From positions 2,298,001 through 2,362,000 of the forward strand of contig JAJNNQ010000137.1 in the NCBI GenBank assembly GCA_027886175.1: 64,000 bases of DNA, written 5' to 3'. A program made the translations under genes and the position numbers. Shown here in pieces: positions 46,991 to 58,600 of this stretch. Within the stretch, counting starts at the first letter, position 1; each line of letters starts with the position of its first letter. Source of the stretch: Phylloscopus collybita (taxonomy: Eukaryota > Chordata > Aves > Passeriformes > Phylloscopidae). A model generated the notes under the pieces. It saw only the letters and a program-made list of their open reading frames with translations. It was not told the DNA's origin and did no database searches.

Positions 46991-47057
46991 AGACATTGCA
47001 TCCTTCCAGTTTTTTAAGGGGGCTCATTAAACAGAGACATTTTCTCAGTGATAGGAG

Positions 47058-47316
47058 AAGGTGAAATGTTTTTAAACTAAAAGAGGAGAGATTTAGATTT
47101 GGATATTAGGAAGAAATTCTTCCCTGTGAGGGAGGTGAGGCACAGGGTGCTCAGAGAAGCTGTGGCTGCCCCTGGAAGTGTCCAAAGCCAGGTTGGATGG
47201 GGCTTGGAGCAGCCTGGGACAGCAGGAGGTGTCCCTGCCATGGCAGGGGTGGCACTGGATGTTCTTTAATCCCCTCCAAACCATTCCATGACTCCATGGT
47301 TCCATGGTTCCATGAC
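47058..47316 (+). mobile_element. CR1 LINE 3'-end fragment, complete to the terminus
   Basis: Plus strand: 'gtttttaaactaaaagagga', 'gatttggatattaggaagaa', 'cacagggtgctcagagaagc', 'ggatggggcttggagcagcc', 'gaggtgtccctgccatggca'. It ends in repeated 'ccatggtt' octamers at about 47288-47316, clearer than in other copies, suggesting recent slippage in the terminal repeat. Confidence 0.95.
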
Positions 47317-48877
47317 TGTAGCACTGCCCACATTCACAGCTGCAGGAGAGTCCAAGGGCTGGATTTGTTACCTGATTCCAGGAGGAATCCCCTGCTCCCC
47401 TCACCACCTGTCCCATGGGATGCTGAGGGTGACACGGAGCAGGGCCTGGTGGAACAAATCTGGTTTTGAATGAAATGCAGAGGACTGCAGGAGGCTGTGA
47501 GGGTCCTGGCCAGCTGATGGTCACTGAGGACGAGTAAATCAGACAGAAAAATCAGCATTTTTATGTGGGGTGGGCTGGAGCCAGGAGTTTCTCATGGAAG
47601 CAGTTGGATTTCTCATCCCGAGGTGGGTCCAAGAGTGACATTTAGTGGGGAAAGAAGCCCATCAGTGAAACCTCTAGCACAGAAATTGTTATGCATCTCA
47701 GGAGGACGATGAGGAAAGGACACTAAGGACAGCAGAAAAAGGAGAAGATAATACAGTGACTTCATATAAGCATTCCAGGGGTGATGCAAGGAACGTATTA
47801 ATGTCATCAAAGTATTGGCACTGGCTTGAAAATCTAAAAACCAACGTTAAGATGTTTCATGGTCTGTTAAATCACATGATGAAAGGCAACAACAACAAAA
47901 AGATTTTATATGAATGAGCATTGTCCTCCAAGAAAACAGACCAATACCAAATGGAATTAGTACAACAGAGTGGAGAGTAGATAATAATAATAAAAATAAT
48001 AAATCCTGCCATTAGATTTTCACAGCCTAATTATTCAGAGGGTAAGTCACTAATGGCCTGAGACATCCCCATCACAGAGAACACAAGGAGTCAGGAGAAA
48101 TATGATTGCAGATAAGTGGCCTGAATTACGAATAATGATAAATAAGAAATATGTTTTACAGTTCTTTCCTACCCCCAGTCTGTGACTCTCAAAGAACTTA
48201 ATGAATCCATGTGACCCTTTGGTAGCAGAAGATTTTGGTCACCTTAATATGCTGCATTTGTGAATTAATTAGGCAAAATGTCCAATGATCCCTCAATTTC
48301 TGGCTATTAAGCACTTTGCCCTCCATAATCTTCATTCCACTGTTCTCTGCCCTTGGACTTGAGAATTCTGGAAGGACCTGACAAAACTTCAGGTTCTGAC
48401 AGGTTGAAATATTTTCATGGTGTTTATGAGAGTCTGGGAAGTTGTTTAGGATTTTCTGCTGTGTTCCCAGAGGAAGAGAACAAGAAGTTGGTCACCATCC
48501 TGGAGGGTCCATGGTCAGATCCCTACACCTGACTCAAGCCTAAAAAATTGTTCTATATTTTCCTTTTTTGGAAGCTGGACAACTACAGCCTTTACTGCTC
48601 CACATTTTGCAGATGTATTCTTTGCTTGTTGTCAGAAGTGTCAGAAACAGCTGACAACAGATATCACAACGTTGATTGATTGGATACATTAATTTTCTTG
48701 ATAACCCAGGTGTTTTCCTTGGAAAGGTAAAAAAAAAAAAAAAAAAAGATCTCTGACCTAAAGTAATAAGCTAATAGAGTTCGTGTTCTGACTTTAAAGA
48801 AAGGAGGGTAAAGAGATGAGAAGTTCATAAATATATTTATGCTTTCAATCCACTCCAAATGATTAAACTCCCCCAGG

Positions 48878-48881
<4 letters not shown>

Positions 48882-48909
<28 letters not shown>
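48882..48909 (+). repeat. Poly-A run (about 28 nt)
   Basis: Uninterrupted A homopolymer. No retroposon body recognised before it. Confidence 0.88.
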
Positions 48910-49114
48910 GACAGTGCAAAGGAATTTTTGGATTTCCTGGTAAGCAAATCATTCATTAATAAAGAACACTTCATTGTGGATAGAAACACCTTCTGTTTGA
49001 TTCTTTACAACACACAGAAGCATCATCAACTGCCTGGCATGGAACTTTGGAAAGGTCAAGATTAGCATTAATCATATTTTGGAATGTTGATAAAGGGTGT
49101 TTTAGCTGCCAGCC

Positions 49115-49117
49115 AAA

Positions 49118-49149
<32 letters not shown>

Positions 49150-49187
49150 AAAAAAGCGAGGAACAAGACTTCTTCTTCTTCTTCTTA
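49115..49187 (+). repeat. A-rich tract and (TTC) run
   Basis: Two A runs separated by a single G (about 49115-49155), then a short TTC run at about 49170-49187. Confidence 0.88.
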
Positions 49188-49389
49188 CATATTCCCATCA
49201 CATTATTCAAAGCAAGAGAAAAACAATTTCCAACTGATTTGGAAACAGCAAACCTGATCCTGTGCTGATTGGCACCCAGTTATTACTGCTCTTCATTATT
49301 TGTACGCGGGTAGCCTGGGGATGCGCCGGCGTGATGAACACTCTGGAATGGGAAGTTGCCTCCCTAACTAATCCAAGCAAAGCTGAGAG

Positions 49390-49706
49390 GAGAGGTGTCG
49401 CCCTAATTTTTCAGCCTTCTGATGTTTTTATAGCTTCTGGATTCTTTCTCATGCGAGTGTTACCAATAGAAGGAATGTTTGTGGTAAATACGAGTTATGT
49501 TTCTCGTTCCTCTTCTGAGGAGGGAACAACTGATAAACTTTTGGTTTGACCAATGTGATTGGAGAGGTGGCAATCTCATCTCCCAACATATGGTCTGGGT
49601 ATAAATACTACATAATTGAAGACACACAAAATAAAGGTCAGAGGGTCTTGCCCTGTTGACTGGAACTGAGTTCTGGTCTTCCTTTTCTGTAATTGCAACA
49701 GAGAGG
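49390..49706 (+). mobile_element. Solo LTR, group A, with perfect 6-bp TSD
   Basis: The LTR spans 49396-49700 (305 bp), with ends TGTCGC and GCAACA (inverted TGTTGC). It is flanked by identical 'gagagg' at 49390-49395 and 49701-49706. A TATA box (TATAAATA) lies at 49600-49607 and a polyadenylation signal (AATAAA) at 49630-49635. A 6-bp duplication is usual for class II, betaretrovirus- and alpharetrovirus-like elements (ERVK type). Relatives lie at 2315 and 42755. No internal region remains. Confidence 0.93.
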
Positions 49707-50352
49707 GAAGGAGTGGAGGGGTGGAGTGATTTCCTCAAGGTTACTCCACAGGCCAGCACCAGATGTGGAAGTGTTGGAATTCTGGAAACTTGGATTTTGG
49801 GATTTTAGTATATAATAAGGTGTGTGTGAGTCAAGATGGAGGATTTAAGGCATTGTCTAAGTCCTCCTTCTTCTTCACCTTCTTCTTCTTCCTTCTTCTT
49901 CATGGGTTTGGGTGGTTTTCTGTAATTGGGTGGGAAAGGTTCACATTGCAGGCCTTGGGTGATCATCATTGGGTCTAAAGTATAAATAACATAGGTGTCG
50001 CCTCATTATTGGAGGATTATCTCTTAAATAACCATGGAAAGAGTTAGAGACTCTCCATTTTACCTCATTTCTCAAGCCTGCTGGATTGAGCTCAAAATCT
50101 ACATTTCCCATGTTACTCATCCTGACCTTGGCAGAGAAAAAGAAACCAGAGCTGTCACATGGAACCACCATCCCAGCCTGCACCAAACACATCCCACAGG
50201 CACATCCTTGGATTTGGGGTGCAGGAGTTGAGCTCTCCTCTGGACACACCCCCTCCCTTGACATCACACTGTACTATTTGTAAATTTATATCTCTGCTCT
50301 GCCGTCCTGCTTGGTCCCTGACAGAGACCACACAGTGCCAGAAGAAAAATTA
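49707..50352. other. Unassigned stretch with a TTC-rich patch
   Basis: A CTT/TTC-rich pyrimidine patch at about 49864-49900. Nothing else recognised. Confidence 0.5.
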
Positions 50353-50704
50353 GGCTGAGAGAACTGGGATTGTTCAGCCTGGAGAAGAGAAGCAATTTGA
50401 CAAGAAAGATGGAGAGAGATTATTTACAAGAGCCTGGACTGACAGAACAAGGTGGGAAAGCTTCAAACTAAATGAGAGTAGGTTTAGATTGCATATTAGG
50501 AATAAAAAAAATCTTTACTGTGAGGGTTGTGAAGTTCTGGCACAGGCTGCCCAGTGAAGCTGTGAATTTCCCATCTATGGAAGCGTTCAAGGCCAGGTTG
50601 GATGGGATTTGGAGCAACCTGGGATAGTAGAAAGTGTCCCTGCCCATGGCAGGGGTGGAACTGGATGCTCTTTACGATCCCTTCCAACTCAGGCCATCCT
50701 GTGG
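50353..50704 (+). mobile_element. CR1 LINE 3' region, the longest continuous fragment here
   Basis: About 350 bases. Plus strand in order: 'gctgagagaactgggattgt', 'tcagcctggagaagagaagc', 'gcatattaggaataaaaaaa', 'ctggcacaggctgcccagtg', 'ggatgggatttggagcaacc', 'gtgtccctgcccatggcagg', and the terminus 'caggccatcctgtgg'. It is the non-coding 3' part, 5'-truncated. Confidence 0.95.
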
Positions 50705-51059
50705 AGAAATGGGTCATGTTCCTCCTCTCCCATGATGGAGACAGCCAAGGCACCTTTTTTTCCCTCTGATTTCAGTGCTGACTAACCCAGGGAGCATGAT
50801 AACCAGATGTTTTAATTCTGGATAAATTACTCCTTCCTGCAAGAAACTGCTAAAAAAAAAAAAAAAGGAAAGAAAAAAAAAAAAAGAGCCTGGAGGGGGC
50901 AAAGCCTCAGCACAGCTTGTTCAGCGCTGCTTCAAGGAAAGCTGGAATTCTGGGTAATGGTTTTCTGGGAAGGAGTGCAGGCATGAGGGGCTGGGGGGGG
51001 GGGACCCTAAACAACCTCTCTGCTCTGCTGAGCAGAAGGAGAATAGGAGAGAGCAGCAA
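50705..51059. other. Unassigned stretch
   Basis: An A-rich tract at about 50851-50885 and a G run near 50990-51003. No gene recognised. Confidence 0.5.
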
Positions 51060-51790
51060 CCAAGACGCCAAAGTGATGATAATGTATACGGCTGCTCGGC
51101 AAGAGGCGAGCGCTGTGACTCATGTAGTGTCAAGGTAAATACAGAAGTTGCTCTGTGTGTGCGTCTGTTGCCTGTGGGGCTCTTTTACAAGGGAAATTAG
51201 ACAGCTCAGTGGCTGGAATCGCGGTGGGGGAGGCGGGCGGTGTCCAGCTCTGATGTATTGACAGCTCGTTCGGGAGGGACGCAGAGGTTGCGCGGTTTGG
51301 CTGCCCATTTCCATTTTTTCAGAGGGGCGGATGTTACCTGGGCAGTGACACCTTCCCTGCTCCCGAAAGCGGCTCCCAGCGTCTCTGGCCGCTGCTCCAT
51401 GGATATGTAAATCACTCCCCGCTGAGCCTGACCTGTAGCGGGATGCAGGATGCGCTCCTGCTCCCGGGGAGGTCACCCAGCCCTTCAGCCGCAGGAGATG
51501 ATGCTCTTGCTCCCCCAAAGTTTGGGGTTCACTTCCCAGCAAACGGAGAGATGGCAACGCTTGGGAAAATAAATAAATAAATAAATAAATAAAATATTCC
51601 TCTTATTCAACACTGTGGGAGGCATCAGCCCTGGGGCAAAGCCCTGCCTTTGGAACGTGACGGGAGTGCCTGAATCAGGAGCGCTGCCGTCCCGTTACCC
51701 TCAATGCTCAATAAAGGCAGGCGACGCTCCCGGAGATGGTTGGAAACATCTTCTCAGTGCGTTTTTGCTCTCTCCAATGTCACCGGAGCA
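51060..51790. other. CpG-island-like segment
   Basis: By hand I count about 37 CpG dinucleotides in roughly 730 bases, far denser than the rest of the window. The densest parts are about 51215-51300 and 51355-51480. No exon or known promoter element is recognised, but islands of this kind often mark promoters or active regulatory DNA. An (AAAT)6 repeat lies at 51567-51590 within it. The count is manual and approximate. Confidence 0.5.
51567..51590 (+). repeat. (AAAT)6 microsatellite
   Basis: Six perfect AAAT units. Confidence 0.95.
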
Positions 51791-53020
51791 TCTCAGGGCA
51801 GGGTTTCTGCTGGTGCCAGCCTGACAAACTGGTTGTTAGAGCAGCACTGAGTATGTTTCATGACCTCCATCCTGGATCCCCGGGAAAAGGAGGCTGTTAG
51901 GCTGTCCATGCCGGCATTGCTCTTTGGAAAGAATGTAATTTGCTGCAGAGCAGTAATGGGAAACAGATGAGCTCTATAACCCAGTAGGCCATTTATGCTT
52001 CATTTCTGCAAATGCAGGCTGGAACATACGGTTGTATTTATGTTTTGGGTGTGCAGAAGGGAGGAAAAAAAAAAACCAAAACCAAACCTAAAATCTAAAC
52101 CCCTGTTCTTTATCATTTGATTGGCCTGGACACTCTGAGTATAAACATTACACCGTAGAGACAAGACGGCAAAATTTCTTAATGTCCTGTAGTGTCTAGA
52201 CCAAAAGCAATAAAGGCTCTTGCTGTCCTGTGCACCTCATCATAATGACATTATTCAGGGGAGAACCTGTCAGATGGGCTGAAAAATGGAAGTTTCACCT
52301 TTTTAAAACTAATTTGGTAACTTCATTACCCCATGAGACTGGGAAGTGATTGGAGCCAAGGCATACACTAATGTCTTGTTGAATGCTCTTTGATTTTATT
52401 TTTTTTTACAGCCACAGGAATCAGTCAGGAGTTCTGCATTATTTCATTATAATTGTCCCGGGAGAGGTACTTCGATAATTTTTATTACCACTGGGAATGA
52501 AAATGTATGTTTTATTTGGTAATTTCATAATAATGGCTCCAACTCTGTAACAAACTCTCAATGAGCTGAACCCTGGTCCATCATTATACACTCACTCTGA
52601 AAGCACAGGATGCAGGAATAAGACAGCACTCACACTGGGAACAGGAGCTGGCAAGTCCCTCTCCATGCATTTTAAACAGCAGCAGGGGCAAAAAAAATGT
52701 TGAGAGGAATAACCACAACCGTGGCAGTGGCCTATTTTACTGCAGTAAACTCAGGTCCAGCCTCCAAGACCTCTTACAGCCTGGCTTTCCCTATTTTTCT
52801 CTCCCTGGGGGATGGGTATCTTAGCTCCACAAGTGCTGATGTCAACCCAAATTTTAGTAACTCCTGACAGTTCACTTTCATTTGTTCTCTTCACAATTTA
52901 CAATTTTTTCATCAGCCCCCAGGTTGTGCCATAGAAATGGGGTTGAGGTTCCAGCCTCCTGGCTGAGGTCAGGAGAAACCTCAGGTGGACCTTCATGAAC
53001 CCTCATGAACATTCATGCTC
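51791..53020. other. Unassigned AT-rich stretch, conserved-looking
   Basis: Repeat-free AT-rich DNA next to the CpG-rich segment. The part at about 52190-52560 has many TAAT, ATTA and TTTATT words and no transposon, and looks like candidate conserved non-coding DNA. No exon seen. Confidence 0.4.
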
Positions 53021-53155
53021 TATCCCTGGAAGTGTCCAAGGCCAGGCTGGATGGGGCTTGGAGCAACCTGGGATCATGGAAGGTGTCCCTTGGAACTGGG
53101 GTTGGAATGAGACAATCTCTGAAGTCTCTCCCAACCCAAACCATTCTGTGAGTCC
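53021..53155 (+). mobile_element. CR1 LINE 3'-terminal fragment
   Basis: Plus strand: 'atccctggaagtgtccaagg', 'ggatggggcttggagcaacc', 'atggaaggtgtccc', then 'caacccaaaccattctgtga'. Three short repeats of 'ttcatg'-like sequence lie just before it. Confidence 0.92.
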
Positions 53156-54213
53156 ACAATCTCCAGTTTGGTGCTCAGATCAAACTCCAGCCTGAGTGCT
53201 GAGTTTGGCTGGACACATCTCCTGAGTATGGCTGGACCAGCATGAAGAAGATGAAGAGAAGGTGAAGGTTCATGAACTCCTTATACCAAACCCAGAGTTT
53301 GTCCTGTGGCATTTTCGGGCTGAGCAGAAGCAAAGGGCACCCACGTGGCCTACAGCAAAGCCCAGGTACTCCCAGGAACTGCAAAAACACACCCACAGAG
53401 GAGAAGTCAAATCAAGGGCTTCTAAAGACAAAGATAACAGCAATTCTCAACCCCCTTACCCACCTGCTGGAGACAGGCAGAACATATTGGAGAAGCATCA
53501 CTCTGTGCTGCCACGTGCTTGCACTGTTCCCCAGGCATCTGCTGTTAGCCATTTCTGGAGGCAGAAAGCTTTGTCTGACCCTCTACAGCCCATCTTATGC
53601 TCGTAGCTGCCATGGAACAACACAGTTCTCAGTCTGATAGCTCAGTGTCTGCCTGCTCCTTCTGCAGTGCCAGGCTGCTGCAAGCTCGGAGACCCTGCTC
53701 AAAGCCTGGGAGCCACGGACCCAAAATCTCCCTGCCTCCAGTCACTGCCTTTATTATCATTCTGTGTGTCTCCCACGGCAGAAATTCCATGGTATGGTTG
53801 CCCCCAAAGCAATTTGTATGCTACGACTCAAAAAGAGCCCCAGGCAAGAGCTGGCCTGATTTAAGAGAGTGAGAAAAAATTAAATATCTGAGTCTGTCGA
53901 GAGCAGCCGTCTTCTAGATCCAGAGATCGCTTCCCCCAGATTTTCTTTATTCACACTCTGCTGAAGGTTACAACCTCTCCAGGAAGAATCAATTCTCTCA
54001 TTTCTTGGCTTGTTGGAGAAAAAAAAATTACATTTTTTAGTAAAGATATACTGATTAAGTCCATTCAATTTCACTGATGCAGGTTAGGATAACCTCACCG
54101 GAGAGTTCTGTCAGCTGATAAAAGGAGAAATCTGTTACATGAGACAGCAGTTGATCTTAGAAAATAGTATAATGTAATATAATATAATATAATATAATAT
54201 AATATAATATAAA
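53156..54213. other. Unassigned stretch
   Basis: The (AATAT)7 repeat at 54176-54210 lies at its end. No exon recognised. Confidence 0.5.
54176..54210 (+). repeat. (AATAT)7 microsatellite
   Basis: Seven perfect units with a degenerate lead-in from about 54167. The repeat abuts the CR1 fragment that follows. Confidence 0.95.
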
Positions 54214-54425
54214 CAGGCTGGAAAAGAGCCCATGTTCAAGCAGGGCCAAATAGATCAGATTGCTCAGGGCTTTTTGAAATTCTCCAAGGATGGAGAGCCT
54301 ATAACCTCTCTGGGAAGCCCAGTCCAGTGTTTCAACAGTCAGAGGGTGCCTTTGTTTTGCCATTATATCCAACAGGAATTTCCCATGTGCATCACCTCTG
54401 GTTATTCCCCTGTGCCCTGGACAGG
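54214..54425 (-). mobile_element. Older CR1 fragment
   Basis: Minus strand resembles an older CR1 type: 'aggctctccatccttggaga' (about 54280-54299) and 'ctggactgggcttcccagag' (about 54308-54327), with the 'gggaaattcctgttggat' box at about 54367-54384. The 3' terminus is missing. Confidence 0.75.
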
Positions 54426-55180
54426 CTCCACCACCTTCTCTGCAGGGTCACACTGGATATTGCAGCTGGCAACAAGATGTCACTGTGAAAAACGATGTTT
54501 CACCTTTTTATATTAATTGATAAGTTTAATAAAAATAAAATAAAATAGAATAAAAATAGGCAATAAGGAGACAGAAGAAGATAGCTCTCAGCTGAGGGTG
54601 CGAAGCGACACACCGCCCATTCTAAATTTCTTGGTATTTGAAAGTCTTATGTGTTACATTTTCAAGTAAGCTAATGCACGATTCAAATATTCATTTTGGT
54701 TTCAAGACCCCCCTTAAGTATACAGTTTATTTATGGGACTCCACGCAGTCTGGGGGAACGTTGTAAATCTCTCTTCCAAAGATTCAGACTCTCAAAAGGC
54801 TCAATTGTCCCGTATCAGAAATCTTTAGTTCAGGAATTCCAGACGTCCCTTCTGTCTTCTATCTAGTTGAGGAGTTAAAAAAAAAAACAACAACCTCCCA
54901 TCTCTGCTTTGTTACAATCTGAAAATATACCTCCATTACATTTTTAAATTCCACAAATAAAATAAAATACAGTACAACCTTCTTACACTATATGTATAAC
55001 ATTCATTTCAATATTTGCGAAAAGCCAACTCTAAAATATGCATTTACAACATCACCAAGCCTTCTCTTGGGTGTACTGAGCACACCCAACTCTCAGCCGT
55101 TCCCACCTTGTGTGCTCCGGGATCCTGAACCTCTTGGTGATGTTTTGCAGGGCTCACCCCTGAATGCTCCAGGTTTTGCT
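54426..55180. other. Unassigned AT-rich stretch
   Basis: A/T-rich runs (AATAA-like) at about 54525-54560 and 54955-54970. No gene recognised. Confidence 0.45.
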
Positions 55181-55233
55181 GTTTTGGGCAGCACAGAACA
55201 GGACACGGCATTGCAGAAGTGGTGTCACGACTG
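55181..55233 (-). mobile_element. Possible CR1 scrap cut by the LTR at 55234
   Basis: The minus strand ('cagtcgtgacaccacttctg', about 55214-55233) resembles a CR1 internal stretch that reads roughly 'tgtggtgagaccacatctgg' in other copies. The right side of the LTR does not resume it clearly, so the call is weak. Confidence 0.35.
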
Positions 55234-55664
55234 TGATGCCTTAAGTTTGAGCTTTCATGTTTTTCAAGTTCGGTGCTGCCCAGGGGTGCAGTTCTGAGCC
55301 TCACATTCAGTGTCACTCAGCTCTCTTCACAGAGCAAGGAGAGAAAACAAATCCTTTTCCTGCTGGAGACCAAGGACAACTTTCAGGCCCAAAAGCACAA
55401 ACAAGGGTGGCTGGAGGGAGGAACAAGAAGAATGGGACCTCACACCCTGAAGCTGTAATTGGACAATTAAACCCCAATATGCAAATGGACCAAAACTTAT
55501 AAAAGCGTAAAACCTCGTGACTGGTTGTCCATTTTGTGACCATTTTGGGTCCACCTTGTGTGTAGCCCTGGCCAGGCACTTGTCCTGCCCAAGGTGTACC
55601 CTCAAGGCCTTTCAATAAATACCTATTTTATTCTCTGGCTCTGTCCAGTGTCTGTTCCAGGTCA
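55234..55664 (+). mobile_element. Solo LTR, group C, second copy
   Basis: About 431 bp, starting TGATGCCTTAAG like the LTR at 8773. Shared blocks include 'gctgtaattggacaattaaa' and 'ccattttgtgaccattttgg'. It has a TATA box (TATAAAAG, 55498-55505) and a polyadenylation signal (AATAAA, 55614-55619). The right end reads GGTCA instead of GGTATCA, and no TSD is visible, so the ends may have recombined or mutated. Same orientation as the 8.8 kb copy. No internal region. Confidence 0.85.
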
Positions 55665-58600
55665 GCCTTCCCAAGGCTTTCCTCTGCTGCTCAGAGGTGA
55701 AGAAACCTTTCACTGCACCTCCTGGTGAACACCTCCCTGAGCAGAGTTTGCCAGGAAGATGCACTGCTGACTCATGTGCTGCCAAAAAAACCCCCAGCTC
55801 CTCCTCCACAAAGCTGCTTCCCAGCCAGCTGGCACCACCCCACCTCATTGCACGGGGTTATCGAGTGCTAGATGCAGCATTTTAATCATGGCTTGAGTGG
55901 TAAGAGCAGCTAAGAGCTCTTACATTTCTTTAAGTTCTCTTAATTAAGGGCTAATTGAGCTTCCAAAGCTTTGTGTCATCTCTTGAGATTACCTAATCTG
56001 TGATGCCACCAAGCCCCACTTCAGACCCACAGAGCTCACATGAAGTGTTGACGGAGCTGCTAATGCACTTCAGGGGAGGTTTTCCCACCCAGCTTCCAGA
56101 GGGATGACTCAGGGAGTGAGGACCCTGAGACAGGACAGGATTTTCATCCATTCCAAGCCACGAAGAGGCGCCGACCTTCTCACAAATTATCTTCCAAAAA
56201 GCAGCAATTTTTTTTCTCGTGGTTGCTGTCCAGCAGACTGGCTCCTAGCACACAGATGTATTGCTGGCTCAAACAGCCAGAAGTGTCAGGGCTGGAGTTA
56301 ATTGCAAATTGATTGAATAGAAGGTACATTAAAAAATAAAATATCCAGAAGTTACAAATTCATTAGCTGGGTTGAGAAAATGCTTTGTGCTTATTCAGTC
56401 TCTGCCATCCAAGCTCTCTGTAAATGTTTATGAACCAACAACTGATGCTGTCCATGTTTTGAGGCATTCCACATTCCCAATATTTACCAAGGGAAAAATC
56501 TAAGCCACAGGAAAACATAAAACTGTAATATATTCCCCAAAATGCTAACATATGGTACCTTGTTTCATCTTGAGAACCAAGTACTCACCTACCTGCAGAA
56601 GCTTTCTCTGGCATAATTACAGAGTTGCCTTTCTTCAACAATTTATTAATGCAGCTCTGTGAAGAATCAAGGTCAGTGTTTGTGGATTTTACTGGATAAC
56701 AAACAAACCTGAAAATCCAGAGGACTGCTAACCCAAGTACGGAGGAGGTTTTGAGTTATTAGAAATTCACTGCTTATATCTTCTTCCCTTTGCCCGATGT
56801 GGCACATCTCCCAAATAATCTCAGCTTTAAATTATATCCTGAGTTTATTAACCATGACATCAGAGAGAAAACTACCCACTATCATCTTTTTCCTTCCTAA
56901 GGCTGAAGATTTCTGCCAAGTCATCTCAAAGTCTCTTCTTTTCTATTAAAAATAAACTCCACTGCATTAACTCTACTCCATTAACCTTTCCTCTTGGTTA
57001 AAGGTTTCTAAACCACTCCAGGGGCTGCTGCTCCCTCTGGTTTCATCCTGCACTTATTGTGAAGTGAGAATCAGACACAAGAGGACAGGACAGGGATAGA
57101 CAGGCTTTTCAAAATTCATCAGGAAATGCAAAATATTACAAACACTCAGGCAAATTATCAGAGGTAGACCAGGATTCTTCCTCGTTGGGAAAAGGAGCTG
57201 AAACTGTGCTAGAAGAACAAAATAAATGGAAACAAGGACAGGCAGCCACCAGGCAAATCATCACAGCCCTGCAAGTCAACAAGGGTCAACCCCAAACACC
57301 CATCATGGGTTGAGGCTCAGCTTATACCAGTCTCATGCAACTCCAATATTCCAAGCCTTTTCTCAGTTTGCAGGGAAAATCTGTTCATTGTTCCTCCTGG
57401 GCAGTGAAGCTTTAATGCCATGTCTGTCTTTAGGGTTGGTGTTAGTGCAGGGTGTAGAAAGAGCAGCTGCTTTTCTCTGGGTGGATTCAACCCCTTAATG
57501 AGCTGTTAATTACAGAATGTGACATTTCCAGCCCAGGTCTGGCCTGACCAGTACATCTGGAGAACAACCAGATTCTAAGGACACTTGCAGTTTATAGGTT
57601 TGCAAGGAACTAATGGTTTTAACAATGGTAAATCAGCAATCCCAATACCTCTGTGCAGTTCTGACACTGATGATTATAAAGGGAAACATCATGGAATTCT
57701 CCTTGGTTTATGGACAGAACTAAGGAGTAGGACTCACCTCACTTGTGAATCCTTTCACTTCAGTAGGGAAGTAAAAGATCTTACAAGATCTGATGCTGCA
57801 CAAGTATCACTGTCCCTGAACAAATCATTGGAAGGAAAAATTTTCAAATTACTCCATGTTTATGAATGGGAAGTTTATTTCACAGATGGTGTGGATTGAA
57901 CTGCTTTGAGAACCCAACTTCAGGTTTCTCCAGGGGCTTAGATAGCTGGACCTCAGCTCTCCATCAACACAAAAAAGGCAAAGTGATTTTCCTTTCCATT
58001 TCATCCCTAACCCCTTTTTCCCTCATTGAGTTAAATGTTCACTCTTAGATGTGTGCTCCACTTTCACTTTGTGTGTGAAGGACGGCTCCCACAGTCTCAG
58101 CCAGGACTTTTCTCCACATTTGGTCCAGTGGTTTCAAACACACCTGAACCTCTCACACATGCAACATCTGAGATACAAGTTCACATCAGGGCAGCCACTT
58201 GTCAGTTCTGACCACTGAAGGCAACAGAAGCTCATTTCACACCTCTTTGCAGAAAGCAGAAAGAAAAACCCTTGATTTCTCCTCTGATTTCTGCCACACA
58301 CCAACACTTAGTGCCTTGTAGCTTTGCAGCAGGGCTGAGTCATTGCCATGCAATGCTTTTGCTGCATCACTAATGGGTCCTCACTGTGCCTATCCAGGAG
58401 ACAAAATCCCTGCTCCTGGTGGCTCTGTGAATCCTTTCTTGGTGATTCACTCAACCCCCAGCTCTCCACAGCTGCAGCCCTGCTGACAGAGCCCTGCTAT
58501 GGAAGCTCAATTTGGGAACATGATTGAGGTTTAAGATCAAGACCCAGCAGTTTGCTGTCCAAAGCCATTGAGAGACTTCATTTGATTTAATGGTAATTTG

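Larger units (their letters stand above)
47317..49389. other. Unassigned AT-rich stretch
   Basis: Contains A runs at about 48730-48747 and 48882-48909, an A-rich tract at about 49115-49155 and a TTC run at about 49170-49187. No gene or named transposon recognised. Confidence 0.45.

Noticed and set aside
46676..47064. Frames of Glu/Arg/Gly or Leu/Ser/Pro repeats
   Set aside because: They are produced by the (AGGAG)33 microsatellite, which keeps every frame open on both strands.
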